From assembly GCA_964649415.1 (NCBI GenBank), contig CAZYSK010000005.1, forward strand, positions 81,477 through 145,476: 64,000 nucleotides of DNA, written 5' to 3'. Source of the stretch: CAZYSK01 sp964649415 (GTDB lineage Bacteria > Chloroflexota > Anaerolineae > B4-G1). The position numbers and the translations under genes were made by a program. The notes beneath the pieces were generated by a model. It searched no databases. It saw nothing but the letters and a program-made list of their open reading frames with translations, and was not told where the DNA came from. Each line of letters opens with the position of its first letter. The first letter of the stretch is position 1. Shown piece by piece: positions 1 to 7,900 of this stretch.

Positions 1-1676
1 GCGAAGAGATACAACACGTCCCGCGTGGAGGCCGTCAACAGCGCGACCGGCACGTCCTTCGGCCGGGATGGCACCCGGGGCGCTGTTCCCTCATCCGGTA
101 GACGGGCCAGCAGTCCCTCCCGGCTCACGGCCACCCAGGCAGGCTCGTCAGGGATCAACTCCTCGGCTGTCAGTTGCACTCTGCCCATATCGAGCACCTG
201 CGTGCGGCGCGCGTCGGCGTAGCGCTCCTTGACGGCAACCAGTTCATCCCGGACGACACCCCGGATTTTCTTCGGGCTTCGCAGCAATCCCTCCAGGTAC
301 TTGATCAGGCGCTTTTTCTCCTGGTACTCGTCCTGGATCTTGCGGCGCTCCAGCGCGGCCAGCCGCCTGAGTGGCATATCGAGAACCGCCCGAGCCTGGG
401 CGTCGCTGAACTTGAACTTGCGGCGCAGGTTCCTGTGTGCCGTTTCGGGGGTGCGGGAGCGACGGATGGTGGCGATCACCTCGTCCAGGTGGTCGAGCGC
501 TATGAGCAGTCCCTCCAGGATATGGGCACGCTCCCGGGCGCGAGCGAGTTCGTACTGGCTGCGGCGTCTGACGATAAGCTGCCGGTGCTCCAGATAGATC
601 AACAACGCTTTCTTGAGCGTCAGCATGCGCGGCTCGCCGTCCACCAGGGCCAACATGATCAAGCTGAACGTGTTCTCCATCGGCGTGAGCCGGAAGAGAT
701 CGGCGAGCACCTGCTCGGGCTCGACGGTGCGCGTCAGCTCAATGACCAACCGCATACCCTGTCGATCAGACTCGTCCCGCAGGTCCGTGACGCCCTCAAT
801 GCGGCCATCCCGCACCAACTGGGCGATACGCTCAATGAGATTGCTCTTGTTGACCTGATAGGGCAACTCGGTGACGACGATGCGATGCCGGGAGCGGCTC
901 ATTTCCTCAACGTGGGCCTGGGCACGCACGGTGAGCTTGCCACGCCCGCGCCCGTAGGCGTGTGCAATCACGTCCTCTGCCCCCTCCCCGGCGCGCCGAT
1001 AGATGACGCCGCCAGTGGGGAAATCCGGCCCCTGGATGAAGTGCATCAGATCCTCGACAGTGACGTCGTCCAGCTTGCGCCAGTGGTCCAGCATATAGAC
1101 CAACGCGTCGCATACCTCTCCCAGGTTATGCGGCGGCACGGAGGTGGACATCCCCACAGCGATACCCGCAGCACCATTGACCAGGAGATTCGGGATAGCG
1201 GCAGGCAGGACAATCGGCTCCTCCAACGTGTCGTCGAAGTTGGGGGTGAAGTCCACCGTGTCCTTGTCCAAGTCGGTCAGCAACTCGGTCGCGACGTGAG
1301 CCAAGCGCGCTTCCGTGTAGCGCATTGCGGCGGGACTGTCGCCGTCCACCGACCCGAAGTTTCCCTGCCCATCCACCAGCGGGCAGCGCAGGGAGAAGTC
1401 CTGGGCCATACGCGCCATCGCCTCGTACACCGCGGTGTCGCCGTGCGGGTGGTACTTGCCCAGCACCTCGCCGACGATGCGGGCCGACTTCTTGTAGGGG
1501 GTATCGGGGCGCAGGCCCAAGCCGCGCATGGAGTAGAGAATGCGCCGCTGAACGGGCTTGAGGCCATCGCGGGCGTCGGGCAACGCCCGAGCCACGATGA
1601 CGCTCATCGCGTAGTCGAGATACGCCACCTGCATCTCGGCATCTATGTCTACTTGTCTTACCGTGCCAATCTCCAT
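1..1676 (-). CDS. gyrA: DNA gyrase subunit A, N-terminal part (runs off the window)
   Basis: This is the type IIA topoisomerase subunit that cuts and rejoins DNA and, with GyrB, introduces negative supercoils. Reading the minus strand from the ATG at 1676 gives an open frame to the window edge, about 558 residues. It contains the winged-helix and tower region with DARDGLKPVQRRIL near residue 35, GKYHPHGDTAVYE at 73-85 and the catalytic tyrosine Tyr120 in AAMRYTEARL. The positions usually changed in quinolone resistance are Thr81 and Glu85 here. The C-terminal beta-pinwheel lies outside the window, so ParC cannot be fully excluded, but Tyr120 spacing and overall match favour GyrA. It is transcribed divergently from the MFS gene at 1816. 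Confidence 0.93.
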   Translation of the reverse strand, partial: MEIGTVRQVDIDAEMQVAYLDYAMSVIVARALPDARDGLKPVQRRILYSMRGLGLRPDTPYKKSARIVGEVLGKYHPHGDTAVYEAMARMAQDFSLRCPLVDGQGNFGSVDGDSPAAMRYTEARLAHVATELLTDLDKDTVDFTPNFDDTLEEPIVLPAAIPNLLVNGAAGIAVGMSTSVPPHNLGEVCDALVYMLDHWRKLDDVTVEDLMHFIQGPDFPTGGVIYRRAGEGAEDVIAHAYGRGRGKLTVRAQAHVEEMSRSRHRIVVTELPYQVNKSNLIERIAQLVRDGRIEGVTDLRDESDRQGMRLVIELTRTVEPEQVLADLFRLTPMENTFSLIMLALVDGEPRMLTLKKALLIYLEHRQLIVRRRSQYELARARERAHILEGLLIALDHLDEVIATIRRSRTPETAHRNLRRKFKFSDAQARAVLDMPLRRLAALERRKIQDEYQEKKRLIKYLEGLLRSPKKIRGVVRDELVAVKERYADARRTQVLDMGRVQLTAEELIPDEPAWVAVSREGLLARLPDEGTAPRVPSRPKDVPVALLTASTRDVLYLF

Positions 1677-1815
1677 AGTCTGACTCCAAAGCGTATTACG
1701 TGCTGCGTAATCCGTGCTAATACTATACGTCAGGCAAGGGTTTCTGTCAATCGAGTCATCCGTGGGGCGTGCGCCCCAGCTTGCCAATCACCACTCGCGA
1801 AGTACAATTGGCCGC

Positions 1816-3156
1816 ATGTCCAATCCAATGCCATCAAGAGCACTCATACCCGGCAGCGGCACGGCGCGTCGAAGTTTCGCACGCAGCTTCGCGTTCACGG
1901 TGATGAATGGCGCGATCTTCCGCTTCAGCCAGGCGTTGCTCGACCCGTCTCTGGTGCTGACGTGGTTCGTCAGCGAACTCACCCAGTCAGACTTCCTGAT
2001 CGGGCTGGTCGTACCGCTGGGCAACGCAGTCTGGTTCTTGCCCCAGATCTTTATCTCCAGCTACCTGCAGCGACAGCCACGCAAGGTGCCCCTCTATGCC
2101 GCTGCTGGGGCAGTCCGCACCCTCGGCTGGGCCACACTGGCCGTCCTGGCGTGGCTGATTCCCAGCAAACAGGGGCTACTGATCGCGTTTTTCATCCTCT
2201 ACCCACTGGTGCGCACGATCGGCGGAATAAACGGCATCACGTTCTTCGAGGTGATCGCCAAGACCATCCCGACAACGTGGCGCGGGCGACTGTTCGCCTA
2301 TCGTCAACTCCTCGGTGGGCTGCTGGCCATCGCGGCGAGTTGGGTGGTGAATGAAGCGTTGACCGGCAGGCTTGGATTCTCATTCCCGCACGGTTACGCG
2401 TTTCTGCTGACCGTGTCCTGCGTCGGGATCGGCATAGCCATGGGCTTATTCACCCTGGTCCCAGAACCCCCGGGCGAAGTGGTGAAGCGCCGTACACGTC
2501 TGCGCGAACAGCTCCGGCGGGCCTGGGACATCGCAGGACAGGATGCTTCGTTTCGTCGCTATCTCGTGGCCCGGGCGACATTCCTGTTCGGGAGCGTCGC
2601 GGTGCCATTCTACACGGTCCTCGCCAAGGAGGGACTGGGCGCAGGCGTGGACATGGTCGCGATCTACCTGGTCACGACACAGGCGGCGGCACTGGCGTCC
2701 AATCTGGTGTGGGGGCGGGTGAGCGACCATCACGGGAACCGCCTGGTACTGCGCCTGGTCACAGCGGGCAAGGCAGTCACGACGATGTTGGCTCTCGGAC
2801 TGAGCGTGTTCGTCCACTACGCCGGCCACGGGCCTGGGGCCGGAGGACAATGGCTGCCATACCTGATGTTGCCACTCTTCGCCCTGGAGGGAGCGCTCCA
2901 GCCGGCGGGCGTGATCAGCGGGAGCAACCTGCTGCTGGAGATGTCACCCCCCATCGAGCGCCCCATCTACCTGGGATTTGCCAACACTGTCTTGGGAATC
3001 GTAGTCCTCGCGACGGGCGCGGGAGGGCTGCTGGTCAACTGGTTCGGGTTCGCAGGGCTGTTCGCGCTGACGCTCGTCTGCCACAGCGTGGCGTTCGTCT
3101 TCAGCACGCGGCTCCAAGAGCCCAGAACGCAGCAGGTGAGAGAGGCCGCACAATGA
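1816..3156 (+). CDS. MFS transporter
   Basis: An integral membrane protein of 446 residues with about 12 hydrophobic segments, fitting the major facilitator superfamily. The substrate is not evident. The ATG at 1816 is preferred over an in-frame upstream start because the hydrophobic core starts about 30 residues later and the upstream extension is a low-complexity reading of the gyrA promoter region. The loop GRVSDHHGNRLVLRL near the middle resembles the G-X-X-X-D-R/H-x-G-R signature between helices. It converges on the FAD dehydrogenase at 3180, with only 23 bp between the stops. Confidence 0.8.
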   Translation: MSNPMPSRALIPGSGTARRSFARSFAFTVMNGAIFRFSQALLDPSLVLTWFVSELTQSDFLIGLVVPLGNAVWFLPQIFISSYLQRQPRKVPLYAAAGAVRTLGWATLAVLAWLIPSKQGLLIAFFILYPLVRTIGGINGITFFEVIAKTIPTTWRGRLFAYRQLLGGLLAIAASWVVNEALTGRLGFSFPHGYAFLLTVSCVGIGIAMGLFTLVPEPPGEVVKRRTRLREQLRRAWDIAGQDASFRRYLVARATFLFGSVAVPFYTVLAKEGLGAGVDMVAIYLVTTQAAALASNLVWGRVSDHHGNRLVLRLVTAGKAVTTMLALGLSVFVHYAGHGPGAGGQWLPYLMLPLFALEGALQPAGVISGSNLLLEMSPPIERPIYLGFANTVLGIVVLATGAGGLLVNWFGFAGLFALTLVCHSVAFVFSTRLQEPRTQQVREAAQ

Positions 3157-3179
3157 CGGCCAGACTGCCGACCGGCGCA

Positions 3180-4559
3180 TCAGTTCCCCAAGATCGCCCG
3201 TGCCGCCACCAGGCCTGAGGCCGACGCCTGGATCAGCCCGCGCGTGATGCCCGCGCCGTCGCCACAGGCGTAAAGCCCGCGGATGCCTGTCTCTAGATCC
3301 ATCGTGAGTTCGAGGCGATTGGAGTAGAACTTGACCTCAACGCCGTACAACAGCGTGTGACGTGAGCACACGCCGGGCATCACCTCATCCAGCGCGTGCA
3401 TCATCTCCAGCAGGTTGACGATGTGACGGTAGGGCAGGACCAGACCCAGATCCCCCGGGGTGGCGTTCTCCAACGTCGGCGTGACGATGGAACGGCTCAA
3501 GCGCTGGGCATTGGTGCGGCGTCCGGCCTCCAAGTCACCCAGGCGCTGCACCAGCACACCACCGCCCAGAAGATTAGCCAGCCGGGCAATGGATTGCCCA
3601 TAGGCCACCGGGTCGTCAAACGGCTCCGTGAAGTTCTTGCTCACCAGCAGGGCGAAGTTCGTGTTAGGGGTCTTGCGATCGGCATAGGAATGACCGTTGA
3701 CTGTCGTCACGCCGCCCGCGTGTTCCAGCGCAACCTCGCCGTAGGGACAGACGCAGAAGGTGCGGACGAGATCGTCGAAGGCGCGCGAGTAGTACAGGAA
3801 CTTGAACTCGTAGAGCAGTTGGGTGACCGGCTCGACGACCGTCGCCGGCAGTTCAACCCGAACCCCGAGATCCACGGGGTTGCAGGTCAACGTCAGCTTC
3901 AGCTCCGCAGCGATGCGTTTGAGCCATTCGGCGCCCTCGCGCCCCGGCGCTACGATGACCCGGGGCGACTCCAGCACGTCACCGCATTCCGTCTCGACGC
4001 CGGCCACGGCTCCGTCGTTGACCAGCACCCGCGCCACCGGCGTGCGCATCGCCACGTGGACTCCCCGACGCACCAACTCGGCGTACATCCGCGCCATGAT
4101 CTCGACACAGTGCTCCGTGCCAATGTGGCGGATGGGGACGGAGACAAGGCGCAGCCCAGCCAAAGCCGCCTTCTTCTCCAGGGGCTCAAACTCATCCGCC
4201 TCCCAGCCATAGACAACCTGGTCGGCACCATATTCCACGTACACACGGTCTACCTCATCGATCAGGGCCTGGGCCTGTCGTTCACCCAGTTTCTCCCCGA
4301 GGTGTCCCCCGGACGCCGGCGAGAGCGTGAGCTTGCCGTCACTGAAGGCACCTGCCCCGCCCCAGCCGCTCATAATCGCGCAGGGCTTGCAGTGGGCACA
4401 GCCCTTGCCCTCACGCGCCGGGCAGCGTCGCTCCCGGATGCGAGGGCCCTTGTCTAGCATGGCCACCCGCAGATCGGATCTGCGGGTCAACTCCAGCGCG
4501 GCAAAGATGCCCGCTGGCCCGGCTCCCACGATGACCACATCATAGTTTTCCCTGAGCAC
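3180..4559 (-). CDS. FAD-dependent dehydrogenase / NAD(P)/FAD oxidoreductase
   Basis: A 459-residue flavoprotein. The N-terminus has a dinucleotide-binding Rossmann motif, VVIVGAGPAGIFAALEL. It is followed by the cysteine-rich stretch ERRCPAREGKGCAHCKPC and the MSGWGGAGAFSDGKL segment, both characteristic of the COG2509-type FAD dehydrogenases. The C-terminus has GLYACGDGAGITRGLIQASASG, the second FAD-contact motif. The GTG at 4559 is chosen because a strong GGGAGGGGG ribosome site lies just upstream. An ATG at 4580 and one at 4751 are in frame but lack this site. Physiological substrate unknown; the cysteines could hold a cluster or disulfide, which is inference. Confidence 0.85.
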   Translation of the reverse strand: MLRENYDVVIVGAGPAGIFAALELTRRSDLRVAMLDKGPRIRERRCPAREGKGCAHCKPCAIMSGWGGAGAFSDGKLTLSPASGGHLGEKLGERQAQALIDEVDRVYVEYGADQVVYGWEADEFEPLEKKAALAGLRLVSVPIRHIGTEHCVEIMARMYAELVRRGVHVAMRTPVARVLVNDGAVAGVETECGDVLESPRVIVAPGREGAEWLKRIAAELKLTLTCNPVDLGVRVELPATVVEPVTQLLYEFKFLYYSRAFDDLVRTFCVCPYGEVALEHAGGVTTVNGHSYADRKTPNTNFALLVSKNFTEPFDDPVAYGQSIARLANLLGGGVLVQRLGDLEAGRRTNAQRLSRSIVTPTLENATPGDLGLVLPYRHIVNLLEMMHALDEVMPGVCSRHTLLYGVEVKFYSNRLELTMDLETGIRGLYACGDGAGITRGLIQASASGLVAARAILGN

Positions 4560-4991
4560 TGTCCCCCTCCCGGTACACATAAGCACGCGCACAGACCGCA
4601 GGATTCGCCTCGCCGCTCGACCTGCTAGCTGCGTCGGAGAATCGCGAAGGTGGATTATGCCATCAACAAGCCCGTTTGTCCAGCGATACCGCCCTGGAAT
4701 CGGCGTTGCGACTTGCGCAGTATGCAATAAAGTGATAGTATACCCGCACAAGCTGGAGCGGCCATATGGTCGTTTAGGAAACCTATAGCCCTCAATTCCT
4801 ATTGAATAAACCCGCGTGTTGGTGTATCATGTAGCAAGTCCAACGTGACTGCCGGCAACGGAGCTCCGAGGCAGCACGGGGGTGAATTCGCGGTGCTCTC
4901 GAACCAGAAGGTGTAAGCCTGACTGGGGATCACCCGTCTAGCGTAGAGCAGGCGGATTCAGCGGGCAGTGAGGCGGGAACAGGAAGAGGCG
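4560..4991. other. Intergenic region with divergent promoters and a long leader
   Basis: About 430 bases without a convincing gene between the divergent FAD dehydrogenase and the giant surface protein. A sigma70-like promoter lies at 4802-4830. The roughly 155-base leader between it and the ATG at 4992 has several short inverted repeats (for example CACGG and GCGGTG arms around 4877-4900) and may fold, but I could not match it to a known riboswitch. Confidence 0.5.
4802..4830 (+). promoter_or_regulatory. Predicted sigma70-type promoter of the surface-protein gene
   Basis: TTGAAT at 4802-4807 and TATCAT at 4825-4830 are separated by exactly 17 bp. Transcription would begin near 4837 and leave a leader of about 155 bases before the ATG at 4992. 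Confidence 0.45.
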
Positions 4992-7900
4992 ATGCAAGGG
5001 TACGGACAAGCCGCACATCTCCTCGGGCAGGGAAGGCCACGGGCCTTCCCGCTTATGCATGTTTGTGTGTTGGTTCTTGTCTCGCTCCTTACCACTGTCC
5101 CCGCGGTCGCCCAACCCACCGGATACCAGGAGTACTACGTCCTGGGCTACGAAGAGCACGTGTGGCGGGCGTTCCTCGAGATCAACGACGATCCTGACTC
5201 GGAGGAGATCCAAGCGGGAGAGATCTGCTCAACCGTCAGCCTGGTGGCCACCGCTGATTACCAGGTCATCTACTACGACCATTGGGAGGACGGCTACGAG
5301 GCCGACCTGCTCCATCCGGTCCAGTCGACAACCACGGTCTACGGGGACAGAGACACAGGGAACGGTGGCACAGGGAGTGATCTCCTGCGCGCCGGCCAAG
5401 ACATCAACCTCACCAGCGATTCCGAGATCACCGGCACGACGGCCATCACCGGCTACGTACCGGTTGCGCCCGCACGCAATCCGGCCGACCTGCGCTACGA
5501 CGGCGGTGACCGCATCATATCGAGTGGCGGTCCGGTGGACCTGGTGCACGCCATGTGGCCGCTCAACAACTCGTGGATCGGCGGCGCGTGGGAGGTCTAC
5601 TCCAGACAGGCCTACGCCAACTCCCACTCCTACCGCCTGCCCATCGGCGAGAACCTGTACAAGTTCGACGCGGACGACTATGGGGACTTCCGCAACGTCT
5701 TCCTCCAACTCGGGGCGTTCGAGGACAACACCACCGTCTCAATCAGCAACCACGCAGGTGTCGTCAACCTGACCCTCGATCGGGGGCAGATCTATTCCAG
5801 CATGGGCCAACTCGGCTCCAGTTCGGCCCCCACGATCACCATAGACGCCGGTACGTACATCCGCTCCAACAACCCAGTTCAGGTAGGGCTGATAACCGGA
5901 GCGGAAGGCAATTTCCAAGGCCGCTTTCTGGTCGTCTTGCCCGACCACCTGTGGGGGGCAGACTACGTGGTGCCTATCCCCGGCGGGCTGCCTGGCGATG
6001 AACCCGAGGTATACCTCTTCAACCCCAACGACTTCCCGATCACAGTGGAGGCATACGACCAGGGTATTGAGCAGTCCACATTCGTCATCGCTCCCACGGG
6101 ACAGGTCAGCGCGACAGTGCCCTATTCTCGCATGCGAGGAGGCGACCAGATACCTGTGGACTCGGCAGCCCGTTTCACCTCTTCGGACGGCGTATTTGGC
6201 GTCGTCGTCTGCGCCGGCTCCAAGAACATCAGCTACGACTGGGGCTTCGCGGGTATCCCCTCCAAGTATCTCACCCAGGACTACTACGTGTCCTGGGCAC
6301 CCGGCGACTACCACGTACCCCCGCAGAACAACGGCTCGCCGGCGTGGGTCACGCCCCTGGCCGACGAAACGACCTTCTACGTGGATTTCAGCCCGCTCGA
6401 CGATGTCGTGGACCAGACGTTCACGCTGGACGTGCTGCAGCAGAGGCGCATCTTCGATCCCGACAACGACAACACCGGTATGCACATCTGGGCCACAGGG
6501 CAATTCGCCGTCGCCTGGGGCGAGGATCCGCTCACGGCCGATAGGTCGGACCCCTATCTTGACCTGGGCGTCGCCATGCTCCCGCTGCAGCAACGGTGGC
6601 TAGACCCCGTGCTGACGCTGGACAAATCGGCACACCCCACCATCCTGCCACCCACCGGTGGGGCGGTGACGTTCACATTGGTCGCACATTCGTATGACAG
6701 CCCGCTGCTCAACGTGAGTTTCACCGACACGCTGCCGATGAATTGGACCTACGTGCCAGCCAGCACACACGTCACCTACGCCGACGGCTCCACAGATGAC
6801 CCGGCCCCCGCAATCAGCGACCGCACGTTGCTGTGGGACCTGGGAAGCAGGTTGGACGCCGACGAGAGTATGACCCTCACCTTCCAGGCACAGATGACGA
6901 CCACGGGCAAGGTGGGCGTGCCTGTCCGGGACGGCTTTGAGAGTGACAGCTACGCCGGTGGGCAGAACTGGACGAGCGGCTGGCAAGAAGCGGGAGACGA
7001 TGGTCTGCCCAGCTCAGGCGACGTGGGCATCACGGACACCCGTCCGTTCGCTGGCAGCCGTCATCTGCACATCCAGGGGAGCGATAACTCGATCTCCAGG
7101 ACGTTCGACCCCAGCACGTTCACCGCGCCCGTTCTGCGACTGATGAGGCAGACTGATTCCCTCGAAGATGACGAGCGCTTCTACCTGGACATCTACGACG
7201 GGCTCCAATGGACGCCGGTTCTGACGTGGACCGGCGAGGGACAGCAGGGCACCTATGTGCAGGAGACAGTGGCTCTGGAGGACTACGTCTCGGACGTCGC
7301 CACGATCCGATTCCGCAGTGGCAGCAGCGGCGTCGAGACAACGGATCATCTGTACATCGACGAAGTCGAAGTCTACGACGCCATCGCAGCCAGTGTCAAC
7401 GTGGGCGAAGCGGTCGGAGAGCACATGTACTCGGACGTTCTCTTCAACCCCAGTGATGAGGCCACCGTCTACCTCGGCTCACTCAACCTGGTCAAGACTG
7501 TCAGCAGCGCCGAGGCTGGGATCGGCGATACGCTGGCCTACACACTCACCTACGCCAACGGCAGTTCCTCCATCCCTGTCGCGGACGTCACGCTGCACGA
7601 CGTCGTGCCTATCCAGCACGTCACATTCCAGTCCGCTTCGAATGGATATACATACAGTCCGGGCAGCGGCACCATCACCTGGACGCTGGGCACGCTCGCG
7701 CCAGGGGCCAGCGGCGATGTGACGTTCATCGTGAAAGTGGACGATTTCGTGGCGGACGGGACCGTGATTGAGAACAGAGGTGACATCAACAGCCCTCTGA
7801 CGATCAAGGCAAGCAGCAACGCGGTGCACACAACCATCCGAGCGCCTGACGTGGCGTTCGAGAAGCTGGGCCCCACGGCCGCTTCGCGAGGGCAGATCAT

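Noticed and set aside
174..2354. A 726-codon plus-strand frame across gyrA and the MFS gene
   Set aside because: It is antisense to the well-conserved gyrA and out of frame with the MFS gene. Its protein is low-complexity and rich in Arg, His and Val, as expected for a shadow frame in high-GC DNA.
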